The notes beneath the pieces were generated by a model, which had not been told where the DNA came from, searched no databases, and saw only the letters and a program-made list of their open reading frames with translations. DNA of 43,729 bases from Atribacterota bacterium (GTDB lineage: Bacteria; Atribacterota; Atribacteria; Atribacterales; Caldatribacteriaceae). The stretch is taken from NCBI GenBank assembly GCA_039638595.1, contig JBDIWM010000013.1, positions 1 through 43,729 on the forward strand, given 5' to 3'. Below, one piece after another: positions 17,161-27,197 of this stretch. Numbering within the stretch: the stretch's first letter is position 1; the number at the start of each line of letters is the position of its first letter. The translations under genes were made by a program, and so were the position numbers.

Positions 17161-20100
17161 GTGAGTCTGGGTTATGTGAGAAGGCGAAGTTTTGCTAAGA
17201 TTCCTCCTTGTGCCGAGATTCCCAACCTCATAGAGATTCAGCGAGATTCTTTCCAGTGGTTTCTCCAGGCAGATGTTGTTCCTCAGGAGCGGAGGCGCCA
17301 GGGGTTGCAGGAAGTTTTTCTGGAAGTGTTCCCCATTCAGGATTTTACTGGTAACTTGATTCTGGAGTTTCTGGAATACCGTCTGGAAGAACCGCCTCTG
17401 AGCATCAAAGAGGCCAAAGAAAAAGGAAGAACCTACGCTGCTCCGCTGTACGTTCGAGTACGATTGATTGATCGACGAACCAATGAAATTCGAGAGCAGG
17501 ACGTCTACATGGGTGATATGCCACTTATGACCGATAAGGGTACTTTTGTGGTCAATGGAGCCGAGCGAGTGGTGGTGACACAGCTCGTGCGTTCTCCTGG
17601 AGTTTTCTTTTCCAGAGAGGTGACTGCTACTGGAAAAGTGGAATACGGATTTAAAATTATCCCGAATCGAGGGGCTTGGCTCGAGTTCGGTATCGATCCT
17701 GGGGATGTGCTTTTTGTGCGGGTGGATAAACGTCGTAAAATTAACGCCTGTACTTTGGTGAGAGCTTTTGGATTTGACAGTAATGAAGATATCCTGTCTC
17801 TTTTCGATCGTCATCCCTTAATTCGCAAAACTCTGGAAAAAGACCCTTCCAGCAATGCCAGAGAAGCAGTTACAGAAATGTTTCGGCGCTTGAGACCCAG
17901 CGAACCGCCTACTGAGGAGAATACCCGTGATTTTATCCGGTATCTCTTTAGTGATCCTCGACATTACGATCTGGGAGAAGTGGGGCGCTACAAAATCAAC
18001 AATAAATTAAGATTGGAAGAACGGATTGTGCGCATAGAAGAACCGATGGTGGCTGAAGATCTGGTCATTGACCTTGCGGAACGGAAGGTTTTGCGGGAAT
18101 TTTCTCCGGAAATGGAAAGCGATTTCTCCCGCTATCAGGTGGTTTTGAAAAGGAATGACCGCCTGAACCGGCAGCTTGCTCAGGAAATTGAATGGCTAAG
18201 CCAGGAATATCCCATAGAGTACGTTAAAGTGTTTAACGAAGAAGACTTTGAAGTCAAAGTCTACGTGGAGCGAGAAGATACCTGGGAGGTGCTCTCCGAA
18301 AATCTGGAGGGTCGGGTGTTAACCGAGGACGTCAAGGATATCGATACGGGAACAGTGCTTTTAGAAAAAGGAAAAGAGTTGACGCTTGATCTGATCCGAG
18401 AACTTCGAGGGCTGGGTATCGAGAAGGTACGGGTTAAAAAGAGTAGAACCCTTGCTCCCGAGGACGTGGTGGGGAGTATCCGGTATCTTTTGAACCTTAT
18501 TGATGGTATCGGATATGATGATGATATTGACCATCTTGGGAACCGTCGAGCAAGACTTGTAGGGGAACTCTTGCAAAATCAATTTCGCACCGGCCTACTC
18601 CGAGTGGAAAAGGTCATAAGAGAAAGAATGACCATCCAGCCTGATACCGAATCTCCCACTCCTCAGAGTTTGATTAACGTTCGTCCAGTGGTAGCGGCTT
18701 TGCGGGAGTTCCTGGGGAGTAGTCCTCTATCGCAATTTATGGATCAGATTAATCCTCTTTCTGAAATTACTCACAAACGGCGTCTGAGTGCTCTGGGGCC
18801 GGGGGGACTGAGCAGAGAGCGAGCCGGTTTTGAGGTTCGAGATGTTCATTATACCCATTATGGTCGAATGTGCCCCATTGAGACTCCCGAAGGACCCAAT
18901 ATTGGTCTTATTACTTCGATTTGCATTTTTGCCAAAGTAAACGAATATGGGTTTATTGAGACTCCCTATCGCCGGGTCGTAGATGGGAGATTAACCAACG
19001 AGATTATATATTTAACTGCTGATGAAGAAGATCGTTATCACATCGCGCCTTCAGACGTGAAGGTTGGCCAGGATGGGGTGCTTGTAGAAGAAACAGTGGT
19101 GGTCCGTTTTCGGGGTAAGATCGTGGAGGTTCCAAAAAGTAAAGTCGATTTTATGGATGTTTCTCCTCAGCAGATTATCAGCGTTTCGGCTTCGTTGATT
19201 CCCTTTTTGGAACACAACGACGCGAACCGGGCACTCATGGGCACGAACATGCAAAGACAAGCTGTTCCTCTTCTTGCTCCTCATCCCCCTTACATTGGAA
19301 CTGGAATGGAGTATAAAGTGGCACAGGACTCCGGAGCAACGGTGGTGGCCAGAAGAGCTGGCTGGGTGAGGAAGGCAGATAGTTTACGTATTGAAATCGA
19401 AACGGAAGATGGTTTTATCGATGTTTACGAACTGGATAAGTTTCAGCGTTCCAACCAAAGTACCTGCATTAACCATAAGCCGATTGTAAGAAAAGGAGAT
19501 TTTATTTCCAAGGGGCAGGTCATTGCTGACGGTCCGTGTACTGCGATGGGTGAGGTTTCCTTGGGGAGAAATGTGCTTGTGGCGTTTATGCCCTGGGAAG
19601 GAGAGAATTTTGAGGATGCCATCGTCATCAGCGAAAGGTTGGTCAAAGAGGATGTTTTTACTTCTATTCACATTGAAGAGTACGAAATAGAGGCTCGGGA
19701 AACCAAGCTGGGTCCTGAAGAAATTACCCGAGATATTCCTAATCTGGGAGAAGACATGTTACGTAACCTGGATGAGAGCGGAATCATCCGGATTGGAGCA
19801 GATGTGAAACCGGGTGATATTCTGGTGGGGAAGGTAACCCCCAAAGGAGAGACCGAGTTGACGCCTGAAGAGAAGCTCTTGCGGGCTATTTTTGGCGAGA
19901 AAGCTCGGGAAGTCCGAGATACATCGCTCCGGGTACCTCATGGTGAATATGGTAAGGTTATTGACGTGAAAGTGTTTTCCCGGGAAAGCGGCGACGAACT
20001 ATCTCCTGGGGTCAATAAGCTGGTAAAAGTCTTTGTCGCTCAGAAGCGGAAGATCTCGGTGGGCGATAAGATGGCGGGACGTCACGGAAATAAAGGGGTT

Positions 20101-20895
20101 ATCGCTCGAGTGGTCGCCGAAGAAGACATGCCTTATCTTCCCGATGGTACACCGGTTGACATTGTGCTGAATCCTCTGGGAGTGCCGTCACGTATGAATA
20201 TCGGTCAAATTTTGGAAACCCATTTGGGATGGATTGCTAATAAAGAAAAGCAATTTGTAGCCAGTCCACCCTTTGATGGCGCGAGGGAAAGGGAAATTCT
20301 GGAAGCTATTAACAAAGTGCAGTCGCCTGAAGGCAGGGTGGATTTTGAAGAATTTTTTGACCACCGTGTTTCGAGAGATCTACAGATTGACCATGATGGA
20401 AAAACTGTACTCTATGATGGGAGAACCGGTGAACCCCTGGATAACCGGGTTACTGTGGGATATATCTATATGATGAAACTGGCCCACCTGGTAGAAACCA
20501 AGATTCATGCTCGTTCCACTGGTCCATACTCGCTTGTAACCCAGCAGCCTCTCGGTGGTAAGGCGCAGTTTGGTGGTCAGCGCTTTGGCGAGATGGAGGT
20601 CTGGGCTCTGGAAGGGTATGGTGCAGCATATACTCTGCAGGAAATGCTTACGGTAAAATCGGATGACATCACTGGGAGAGTGAAGGCATACGAAGCCATT
20701 GTGAAAGGTAAAAATGTATTTAAGCCTTCTCTGCCTGAGTCTTTTAAAGTACTGGTTAAGGAGTTGCAGAGCTTGTGTTTGAGTGTGAAGGTTTTTGATG
20801 CCAAGAAAAAGGAAATTTCCCTGGAGGAAATGGAAAACACTGAAGAAGAGGGAACAAACTTGGGTGTAAATCTCCAGGGACGCGAAAAAAAGTGA
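17161..20895 (+). CDS. rpoB: DNA-directed RNA polymerase subunit beta
   Basis: The beta subunit forms half of the active cleft. The 1244-residue protein has the rifampicin-pocket block [19 protein letters not shown] followed by LSALGPGG, with the Asp, His and Ser that drugs contact all wild type, so rifampicin sensitivity is predicted. [36 protein letters not shown] and the C-terminal [18 protein letters not shown] are present. E. coli-type insertions SI1 and SI2 are absent. A module around residues 382-428 ([19 protein letters not shown]) is of the same family as repeats in RpoC. GTG at 17161 is the start, after AAAGGTGGTG. Confidence 0.98.
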   Translation: MSLGYVRRRSFAKIPPCAEIPNLIEIQRDSFQWFLQADVVPQERRRQGLQEVFLEVFPIQDFTGNLILEFLEYRLEEPPLSIKEAKEKGRTYAAPLYVRVRLIDRRTNEIREQDVYMGDMPLMTDKGTFVVNGAERVVVTQLVRSPGVFFSREVTATGKVEYGFKIIPNRGAWLEFGIDPGDVLFVRVDKRRKINACTLVRAFGFDSNEDILSLFDRHPLIRKTLEKDPSSNAREAVTEMFRRLRPSEPPTEENTRDFIRYLFSDPRHYDLGEVGRYKINNKLRLEERIVRIEEPMVAEDLVIDLAERKVLREFSPEMESDFSRYQVVLKRNDRLNRQLAQEIEWLSQEYPIEYVKVFNEEDFEVKVYVEREDTWEVLSENLEGRVLTEDVKDIDTGTVLLEKGKELTLDLIRELRGLGIEKVRVKKSRTLAPEDVVGSIRYLLNLIDGIGYDDDIDHLGNRRARLVGELLQNQFRTGLLRVEKVIRERMTIQPDTESPTPQSLINVRPVVAALREFLGSSPLSQFMDQINPLSEITHKRRLSALGPGGLSRERAGFEVRDVHYTHYGRMCPIETPEGPNIGLITSICIFAKVNEYGFIETPYRRVVDGRLTNEIIYLTADEEDRYHIAPSDVKVGQDGVLVEETVVVRFRGKIVEVPKSKVDFMDVSPQQIISVSASLIPFLEHNDANRALMGTNMQRQAVPLLAPHPPYIGTGMEYKVAQDSGATVVARRAGWVRKADSLRIEIETEDGFIDVYELDKFQRSNQSTCINHKPIVRKGDFISKGQVIADGPCTAMGEVSLGRNVLVAFMPWEGENFEDAIVISERLVKEDVFTSIHIEEYEIEARETKLGPEEITRDIPNLGEDMLRNLDESGIIRIGADVKPGDILVGKVTPKGETELTPEEKLLRAIFGEKAREVRDTSLRVPHGEYGKVIDVKVFSRESGDELSPGVNKLVKVFVAQKRKISVGDKMAGRHGNKGVIARVVAEEDMPYLPDGTPVDIVLNPLGVPSRMNIGQILETHLGWIANKEKQFVASPPFDGAREREILEAINKVQSPEGRVDFEEFFDHRVSRDLQIDHDGKTVLYDGRTGEPLDNRVTVGYIYMMKLAHLVETKIHARSTGPYSLVTQQPLGGKAQFGGQRFGEMEVWALEGYGAAYTLQEMLTVKSDDITGRVKAYEAIVKGKNVFKPSLPESFKVLVKELQSLCLSVKVFDAKKKEISLEEMENTEEEGTNLGVNLQGREKK

Positions 20896-20913
20896 GAAAA
20901 GGGGGAAGGACCC

Positions 20914-23900
20914 TTGGTGGATGTGAACGACCTTGGCGCGATTCAAATTGGATTGGCCTCTCCCGAGGAAATCAGAAAGTGGTCTCGGGGTGAAGTCAAA
21001 AAGCCGGAGACGATAAATTACCGCACTTTGAAGCCAGAAAAGGACGGTCTCTTTTGCGAGAAGATTTTCGGTCCTACCAAAGATTGGGAATGCTACTGTG
21101 GTAAATACAAAAGAGTAAAAGATAAGGGAATGGTCTGCGATCGATGTGGAGTAGAGATCACCAAATCTTCGGTCCGGCGTGAACGTCTGGGGCACATTGA
21201 GCTGGCTACTCCGGTTTCCCATATCTGGTATTTTAAGAGTATACCCAGTAAGATGGCCCTTCTTCTGGGGATTATTCCTAAGAATCTGGAAAAGGTACTC
21301 TATTTTGCTTCGGGTCGGAAAAGGGAGGATTGTTATAAAGTTATTGACCCTGGTTCTACGGATCTGGGTGCCGGAGCAATCATTCGGGAGACCGAATACA
21401 AGATTTACTCGAAATATGATCCAAGTTTTCGGGCTGAACCGGCTCACCACATTGTGGAAGTGCACAGCCTTCCTTTTTCGATTGGTGACCGTCTGACTCT
21501 TAAGGATTACACTCGCTATCATTCTAAGTACAAGGATAGTTTCACTGCAGAGCCGGTTGATGAAAACCACTTTGAAGTGGTCGATATAAAGGTTTTCCCC
21601 TACCAGCGGGATGAAGAACTGTCGGAATCCGAGGTCAACCAGCTGCGAGAAGTGTTTGGAGGACTTTTTGAGGAGAATGTCCTTTCTGATACGGTGGAAG
21701 AACCATGTTATATTGTGGTAAATCCTGGCAAAACTGGCCTTAAGGTTTCCCAAATGATTCTGGAAACCGAAGCTCGTCTTCTTTCTCATTATGATCCTGA
21801 GTTCAAAGCTGGAGTCGGTGCTGAAGCGGTACGGGAAATTCTGAAGAACATTGATGTGCACCAGTTGGCTCGAGAACTGCGTAAAGAACTGAAAGAATCT
21901 TCTGGAGCCAAGGCCAAAAAGCTTATCAAAAGACTTCAAGTGGTGGAATCCTTCTGCAAGTCTGGAAACCGACCGGAGTGGATGATTCTTGAAGTCATTC
22001 CAGTGCTTCCACCGGATCTCCGACCCATGGTCCAGCTTGACGGGGGAAGGTTTGCTGCTTCCGACTTGAATGACCTCTATCGGCGGGTAATTAACCGAAA
22101 TAACCGTCTGAAGAGACTTCTCCAGCTTGGTGCTCCGGAAATTATCGTGAAAAATGAGAAAAGGATGCTTCAGGAAGCTGTTGATGCCCTTTTTGATAAC
22201 GGCCGTCGAGGGCGACCGGTGCTCGGTCCTGGCAATCGACCTCTGAAGTCGTTGAGCGACATGCTCCGGGGTAAAAAGGGTCGTTTCCGTCAAAATCTCC
22301 TGGGGAAACGGGTTGATTATTCTGGCCGTTCGGTAATTGTTTCTGGACCACGGCTTCGGTTTGATCAGTGCGGGATTCCCAAAAAAATGGCTCTGGAACT
22401 GTTTAAACCCTTTGTGATGAAAAAACTGGTGGACAAGGGATTTGCCCATAATATTAAGAGTGCCAAGCGAATGGTAGAGAAGGTCCGCGATGAGGTCTGG
22501 GGTATCCTGGAAGAAGTGATTGCCGAACATCCGGTACTGTTGAATCGTGCTCCAACGCTTCACCGCCTGAGTATTCAGGCCTTTCAGCCAGTGCTTGTGG
22601 AAGGGAACGCCATTCAGCTCCATCCCCTGGTATGTCCAGCTTTTAATGCTGACTTTGACGGTGATCAGATGGCGGTGCATGTGCCCCTTTCGGCGGAAGC
22701 ACAGGCCGAGGCACAAATCATCATGCTATCATCGCACAATATTCTATCTCCTGCTCATGGAAAGCCCATCGCGGTTCCCACCCAGGATATGGTTTTAGGC
22801 TGTTACTATCTGACGCTTCTTGGTAACAAAGGTGCAAAGAGGAGAATTTTCCGCGATGTTAATGAAGCAATGCTTGCATATTCTTTCCGGAAACTTGACT
22901 TGCATGAACCCATTTTTGTTAGGGAAATTACTGAGCGTCATCCCGAAATTCGGGAAACCACGGTGGGAAGAATCATCTTCAACCAGGTTCTTCCTGAGGG
23001 GATGCCTTATTATAATGAGTCCATTACCAAAAAGAAACTTTCGGAGATTGTGGATCTCTGTTACCGAAACTTTGGAAACCTGGTCACGGTGCAGTTGCTT
23101 GATAGGATTAAGGAATTAGGATTTCATTATGCTACTAAGTCTGGCTCGACCATTGGAGTTCTGGATCTCGAAATTCCGGTTGAAAAAACCGAGATCATCG
23201 AAGAAGCGACTCAACGCGTTGAGGAGATTAACGAGCATTATAACGAGGGTCTCATTACCAGTGAGGAACGAGAGCAAAAAGTGATTGATGTCTGGACTGA
23301 TGCTTCCAACAAGATTGCTGATGCCATATTGAAAAGCCTGAGTGATTTTAACCCGGTGAACATGATGGCCAAATCCGGAGCTCGAGGGAGTATCCGTCAG
23401 GTTAGCCAGCTCGCTGGTATGCGCGGGCTTATGGCTGATCCTTCAGGAAGGATCATTGAATATCCCATCCGGGCCAATTTCCGGGAGGGTCTGAGTGTTC
23501 TTGAATACTTTATTTCCACTCATGGAGCGAGGAAAGGATTGGCTGATACAGCCCTTCGGACGGCCAAATCCGGGTATCTCACTAGACGTCTTGTGGATGT
23601 GGCTCAGGATGTGATTGTTCGTGAAGAAGATTGTGGCACCGATGACGGTGTTCTTCTTGAAGACCTGCGAGATGAGAGCGACAACGTAGTGGAAGCGTTT
23701 GAAGATCGGATTCTGGGAAGAATCGCCCTCCGAGATGTGATCGACGAAAGAACCGGTGAAGTGCTGGTCAGAGCGAACGAAGAAATTGATGAAAAAGTGG
23801 TGGAACGCTTTAAAGAGGGCGGGATTAAAAAAGCCTGGGTGCGATCGGTTTTAACCTGCAAAACTCGCTACGGGGTTTGTGTGAAGTGTTATGGAAGGAA

Positions 23901-25926
23901 TCTTGCCACCGGGCGTCTCGTCGATATTGGTGAGGCAGTGGGTATTGTGGCGGCCCAATCTATCGGAGAACCTGGGACCCAGCTTACCATGCGGACTTTC
24001 CACACCGGAGGAATTCGTATCGCTGGAGAAGATATTACCCAGGGTTTACCCCGGGTGGAGCAACTCTTTGAGGTTCGGAAACCCAAAAAGGCAGCAGTGC
24101 TCTCAGAGGTGGACGGAGTGGTGGAAAAGATTGAGACTGTCGGAAACCGCCGTAAAATTTATGTCCGACCTGGCGAAGACGAAGAAGATCAGACCATTCG
24201 CACTTATTTCGTGCCCCACGATGTCAGGATCTGTGTGGTGGAAGGAGATACGGTTAGAGCGGGAGAGCGATTGACTTTGGGGCCCATTAATCCCCGGGAC
24301 ATTCTGAAAATCAAGGGGATTCGAGCCGTGCAGAAATATCTCCTGGAAGAAATTCAGTCTGTTTACGTGTCTCAGGGTGTGAATATCAACGATAAGCATA
24401 TTGAGGTGATCATCCGGCAAATTGCCCGTCTCAACAAAATCATGGTGGAAAACGCTGGGAATACTGGTCTTTTGTCTGGAGAAATGGTTTTTCTGGAGGA
24501 TTTCGAAAAAGAAAACGCTCGTATTCTTTCTGAAAACCAGGCCCTTCTTGAAAATGCTAGAGTTCTTTTGGAGGGTCGTAGACTTGGTGAAGATGTTCTG
24601 GATATTTCTGGGGAAACCATTCTGCGAAAAGGAGAAACCCTGCAGGAATCGGCGATTCAACAGATTCTTTCTATGGAATGTAAACCCTTCTTAATCGAAA
24701 AGGAAGGAAACATGGTGCGGGTGATTCGGGGGTACCGGAACCTGGAACATGAACTTCTAGATAGAGTCTGTGTGGAGGAAATGAAAGATAAAGAGGGAAA
24801 AACGCTCATCAAGGCTGGTGAAACCTTAAGACTTACCCTCCTTGATTCCATTGCCGAAATAGGTCCAGTGAGTTTGCGAATTCGGGAAAAGACCACTTGG
24901 GAGAAGCTAAAGGGGTTAATTCTTGCTGAGGATGTGGTAAGCCGCAAAACTAAAGAAGTACTCATTCCGGCTCATACTCGTCTTGAAAATGAACAGGTTG
25001 AAGTGTTGCAGAAACACGATGTGGAACAGGTAGTGGTATGGAAGAATATTAAATCTTTCCCCATTAAGGAGAATTTAGTCAAGGTGCTCCGGGACGAGAT
25101 TTTAGGGAAGGAAGTGGCAAAAGACATCGTGAGTCCTCAAACTGGAGAGGTGATTGTTCCCTCGGGGCAGACCATTAGCCGGGGCTCGGCACGCAGGCTG
25201 GTGAGTGAGGGTATTCGGGAAATACCGCTTCGAGATGGACGGTTCTTCTCTATCGAAGGAAGATTGATTGAGATGCTCGAGCAGGAAATTGTGGGAAAAG
25301 TTGCTGCTCAGGACGTCATTCTGGGGAATAGCGGTATTGTGCTTGTTAAGGCTGGAGAAGTGATCGATCGAGAAGATGTGGCCCGGATTGCAGAGGATAA
25401 CATTAGTATCCTTTTCTTACGGGATCTGGAAAGTGAAAAAGAAGTGAAAACCTTGGTTGAAGAAGTCATTTATCTCCCTGGGCTAAAAAATGTGGCCACC
25501 GGTAGGCCTATTGTGCTTGGAATTACCAAGGCTTCTCTGGCAGTGGAAAGTTTCCTCTCGGCGGCTTCGTTCCAGCAGACGACACACGTTCTGGCCGATT
25601 CAGCCATCAAAGGAAAGGTTGATGAGCTCATTGGCCTCAAAGAGAACGTGATTATTGGAAAAGTTATTCCGTCGGGCACTGGTTGCAGTCGTTACCGGAA
25701 AATTCGTCTTTCTACCGAAGGTGAGGTTATGGTTCAGGAGCATCCTGAGATACAGGAGGACCTGATCCGGGACTTGATGGGGGCAAAGGGCATTGCTTCC
25801 CTTCTGGAGGAAGAATTTGGGGAGGGATTTGTCACTTCGGGTGAGGATGGCGAGGAAGAGGAGGACTTTGTTACTTACGAAGAAGATTACGAAGATAACC
25901 TTGATGAAGACGAAGAAGAGGAGTAA
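20914..25926 (+). CDS. rpoC: DNA-directed RNA polymerase subunit beta', with large C-terminal repeat insertion
   Basis: The subunit is 1670 residues, far longer than the roughly 1200 of Bacillus. The N-terminal zinc site (CYCG, CDRCG) is intact. The catalytic Mg2+ motif NADFDGD is at residues 578-584. The bridge helix/trigger loop region ([29 protein letters not shown]) and the second zinc site ([17 protein letters not shown]) are also intact. There is no insertion in the trigger loop (no SI3). An insertion lies at about residues 140-300, where many bacteria vary. A second of about 325 residues (about 1200-1525) lies just before [12 protein letters not shown] and is made of tandem modules. 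The C-terminus is an acidic tail. TTG at 20914 gives the usual MVDVND start; GTG at 20917 is possible. Confidence 0.97.
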   Translation: MVDVNDLGAIQIGLASPEEIRKWSRGEVKKPETINYRTLKPEKDGLFCEKIFGPTKDWECYCGKYKRVKDKGMVCDRCGVEITKSSVRRERLGHIELATPVSHIWYFKSIPSKMALLLGIIPKNLEKVLYFASGRKREDCYKVIDPGSTDLGAGAIIRETEYKIYSKYDPSFRAEPAHHIVEVHSLPFSIGDRLTLKDYTRYHSKYKDSFTAEPVDENHFEVVDIKVFPYQRDEELSESEVNQLREVFGGLFEENVLSDTVEEPCYIVVNPGKTGLKVSQMILETEARLLSHYDPEFKAGVGAEAVREILKNIDVHQLARELRKELKESSGAKAKKLIKRLQVVESFCKSGNRPEWMILEVIPVLPPDLRPMVQLDGGRFAASDLNDLYRRVINRNNRLKRLLQLGAPEIIVKNEKRMLQEAVDALFDNGRRGRPVLGPGNRPLKSLSDMLRGKKGRFRQNLLGKRVDYSGRSVIVSGPRLRFDQCGIPKKMALELFKPFVMKKLVDKGFAHNIKSAKRMVEKVRDEVWGILEEVIAEHPVLLNRAPTLHRLSIQAFQPVLVEGNAIQLHPLVCPAFNADFDGDQMAVHVPLSAEAQAEAQIIMLSSHNILSPAHGKPIAVPTQDMVLGCYYLTLLGNKGAKRRIFRDVNEAMLAYSFRKLDLHEPIFVREITERHPEIRETTVGRIIFNQVLPEGMPYYNESITKKKLSEIVDLCYRNFGNLVTVQLLDRIKELGFHYATKSGSTIGVLDLEIPVEKTEIIEEATQRVEEINEHYNEGLITSEEREQKVIDVWTDASNKIADAILKSLSDFNPVNMMAKSGARGSIRQVSQLAGMRGLMADPSGRIIEYPIRANFREGLSVLEYFISTHGARKGLADTALRTAKSGYLTRRLVDVAQDVIVREEDCGTDDGVLLEDLRDESDNVVEAFEDRILGRIALRDVIDERTGEVLVRANEEIDEKVVERFKEGGIKKAWVRSVLTCKTRYGVCVKCYGRNLATGRLVDIGEAVGIVAAQSIGEPGTQLTMRTFHTGGIRIAGEDITQGLPRVEQLFEVRKPKKAAVLSEVDGVVEKIETVGNRRKIYVRPGEDEEDQTIRTYFVPHDVRICVVEGDTVRAGERLTLGPINPRDILKIKGIRAVQKYLLEEIQSVYVSQGVNINDKHIEVIIRQIARLNKIMVENAGNTGLLSGEMVFLEDFEKENARILSENQALLENARVLLEGRRLGEDVLDISGETILRKGETLQESAIQQILSMECKPFLIEKEGNMVRVIRGYRNLEHELLDRVCVEEMKDKEGKTLIKAGETLRLTLLDSIAEIGPVSLRIREKTTWEKLKGLILAEDVVSRKTKEVLIPAHTRLENEQVEVLQKHDVEQVVVWKNIKSFPIKENLVKVLRDEILGKEVAKDIVSPQTGEVIVPSGQTISRGSARRLVSEGIREIPLRDGRFFSIEGRLIEMLEQEIVGKVAAQDVILGNSGIVLVKAGEVIDREDVARIAEDNISILFLRDLESEKEVKTLVEEVIYLPGLKNVATGRPIVLGITKASLAVESFLSAASFQQTTHVLADSAIKGKVDELIGLKENVIIGKVIPSGTGCSRYRKIRLSTEGEVMVQEHPEIQEDLIRDLMGAKGIASLLEEEFGEGFVTSGEDGEEEEDFVTYEEDYEDNLDEDEEEE
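24564..25431 (+). repeat. Five tandem copies of a ~45-residue module inside rpoC
   Basis: Degenerate protein repeats begin near 24564, 24754, 24906, 25099 and 25288. Their shared pattern is roughly G+..A.DV....TGE.L...G..I.......L...GI..V.VR. Examples are [20 protein letters not shown] and [20 protein letters not shown]. The normal copy in all beta' subunits, just before the second zinc site, starts near 23710 ([20 protein letters not shown]), and RpoB has one near 18304. DNA identity between copies is low, so this is not a recent duplication. Confidence 0.75.
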
Positions 25927-25944
25927 TGGTACTCCTCTTCTTCG
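25911..25944 (+). other. Perfect 15-bp hairpin spanning the rpoC stop codon
   Basis: CGAAGAAGAGGAGTA (25911-25925) and TACTCCTCTTCTTCG (25930-25944) pair perfectly around a four-base ATGG loop. The TAA stop (25924-25926) is inside it. No T-tract follows, so it is not a classic intrinsic terminator; it could pause polymerase, protect the mRNA 3' end, or help Rho. The arm is also the coding sequence of the acidic tail. Confidence 0.8.
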
Positions 25945-25955
25945 TCCGTCAATCG

Positions 25956-25984
25956 TTGACAGGTCTTTAAAATGCTGGTAAAAT
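25956..25984 (+). promoter_or_regulatory. Consensus promoter for the L7Ae-str-S10-spc gene run
   Basis: TTGACA at 25956-25961 and TAAAAT at 25979-25984 are spaced by 17 bases. The start site should be near 25991, about 25 bases before the L7Ae gene. It lies immediately after the rpoC hairpin, separating rpoBC from the ribosomal-protein genes as transcription units. Confidence 0.85.
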
Positions 25985-26015
25985 TCCTCCGTTGTCTTGG
26001 GGGTCGTGTTTTGTT

Positions 26016-26294
26016 ATGGGTCTTGAAGAGTTGAAATATGCTAGAAAGGTAGTGGGATTGAGGGCTACCGAAAAGGCAATCCAGAGAGGAAAGGCGAAAA
26101 AAGTGTATTTGGCTATGGATGTGGAGAAAAAGATTAGGGAAAGAATAGAAAGTCTGGCAAAGGAAAGAAGAGTAGAAGTTGAATATGTTGATTTGGCGGA
26201 AACACTGGGAAGGGTGTGTGGAATAGAGGTTGCTTCTTCCTGTGCTGCTTTGCTTGACTTTTCAGAAAGTAATCAAGAGAACGCTTCCAAGTAA
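26016..26294 (+). CDS. L7Ae/L30e/S12e/Gadd45-family ribosome-associated protein (YbxF-like)
   Basis: A 92-residue member of the L7Ae family, which binds kink-turn RNA. GLRATEKAIQRGKAKKVYLAMD matches the RNA-binding start of YbxF/YlxQ proteins; the VASSCAALLDF end is also typical. In Bacillus the homologue occupies the same place between rpoC and rpsL. ATG at 26016 is the only sensible start and is preceded by GGGGG at a rather long spacing, so initiation may be weak. Its role on the ribosome or on a leader RNA is unproven. Confidence 0.88.
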   Translation: MGLEELKYARKVVGLRATEKAIQRGKAKKVYLAMDVEKKIRERIESLAKERRVEVEYVDLAETLGRVCGIEVASSCAALLDFSESNQENASK

Positions 26295-26306
26295 AGGAGG
26301 AATGAA

Positions 26307-26681
26307 ATGCCTACGGTTAACCAATTAGTTCGTGAAGGTCGTAAAAAGGTCAGAAAGAAGAGCGGTGCTCCAGCTCTGAAGGGTTCTCCTCAGAAACGGG
26401 GAGTGTGTACTCGAGTATGGACCATTACTCCCAAAAAACCAAACTCAGCGTTGCGGAAAGTTGCTCGAGTACGGTTGACAAATGGCATGGAAGTGACCGC
26501 CTATATCCCTGGTATTGGTCATAATCTCCAGGAACACTCTATCGTTCTGATTCGGGGTGGTAGAGTAAAGGATCTGCCAGGGGTTCGTTACCACGTGATT
26601 CGTGGAACCCTGGATACTGCTGGTGTAGAAAAACGGAAGCAGGGTCGTTCCAAGTACGGTGCGAAAAGACCCAAATCCTGA
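26307..26681 (+). CDS. rpsL: 30S ribosomal protein S12
   Basis: S12 sits at the decoding centre. The 124-residue protein has [10 protein letters not shown] and [13 protein letters not shown]; the two lysines tied to streptomycin resistance are wild type and the Asp that is methylthiolated in many bacteria is kept. A strong AAAGGAGGAA precedes the ATG. First gene of the str operon. Confidence 0.98.
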   Translation: MPTVNQLVREGRKKVRKKSGAPALKGSPQKRGVCTRVWTITPKKPNSALRKVARVRLTNGMEVTAYIPGIGHNLQEHSIVLIRGGRVKDLPGVRYHVIRGTLDTAGVEKRKQGRSKYGAKRPKS

Positions 26682-26699
26682 AAGGAGGAGAACGCAAAG

Positions 26700-27173
26700 G
26701 TGCCCAGAAAAGGTCCAGTTTCAGAAAGGGAAGTCCATCCAGATCCAGTGTACAATAGTGTGGATGTGGCGATGTTGATTAATAAAGTTATGAAGGACGG
26801 CAAAAAGAGCATTGCTGAGAAAATTGTTTACGGTGTTTTTGAAATTGTCAGGGAAAAAACCAGAAGAGATCCCCTGGAAGTTTTTTCTCAAGCATTGAAT
26901 AACGTCATGCCTCTTGTGGAAGTACGACCAAGACGGGTGGGTGGAGCGAACTATCAGGTTCCAATTGAAGTGCGTCCTGGTCGGAGTAGGAGCCTTGGTT
27001 TGCGGTGGCTGGTAAACTATGCTCGAGCAAGACAGGGAAAAAGCATGATGGAGAGGTTAGCGAGCGAGATCATCGATGCTGCCAATGGTGCAGGTGGAGC
27101 GGTGAAAAAGCGAGAAGATACCCACCGCATGGCGGAAGCGAACAAAGCTTTTGCCCACTATCGGTGGTTCTGA
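26700..27173 (+). CDS. rpsG: 30S ribosomal protein S7
   Basis: S7 nucleates assembly of the 30S head. The 157-residue protein has [23 protein letters not shown], readable as PDPVYNS and [11 protein letters not shown], then [14 protein letters not shown] and the C-terminal AHYRWF. GTG at 26700 follows AAAGGAGGAG by nine bases. Between rpsL and fusA, as usual for str. Confidence 0.98.
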   Translation: MPRKGPVSEREVHPDPVYNSVDVAMLINKVMKDGKKSIAEKIVYGVFEIVREKTRRDPLEVFSQALNNVMPLVEVRPRRVGGANYQVPIEVRPGRSRSLGLRWLVNYARARQGKSMMERLASEIIDAANGAGGAVKKREDTHRMAEANKAFAHYRWF

Positions 27174-27197
27174 TAAAAGGGAGGTCACCCAGTACGC

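Noticed and set aside
20380-22716. A 778-codon open frame on the minus strand, antisense to the end of rpoB and the start of rpoC.
   Set aside because: It is exactly opposite two strongly conserved coding genes, has no recognisable domain or ribosome-binding site, and its length follows from codon choice on the sense strand.
20914-25926. RpoC length read as an assembly duplication.
   Set aside because: The repeats differ strongly at the DNA level and keep frame with conserved flanks, so a recent duplication or misassembly is unlikely.
26475-26480. TTGACA within rpsL; similar ones in rho (497), the NHL gene (15371), rpmC (35092) and adk (41073).
   Set aside because: None has a reasonable -10 box at 16 to 18 bases.
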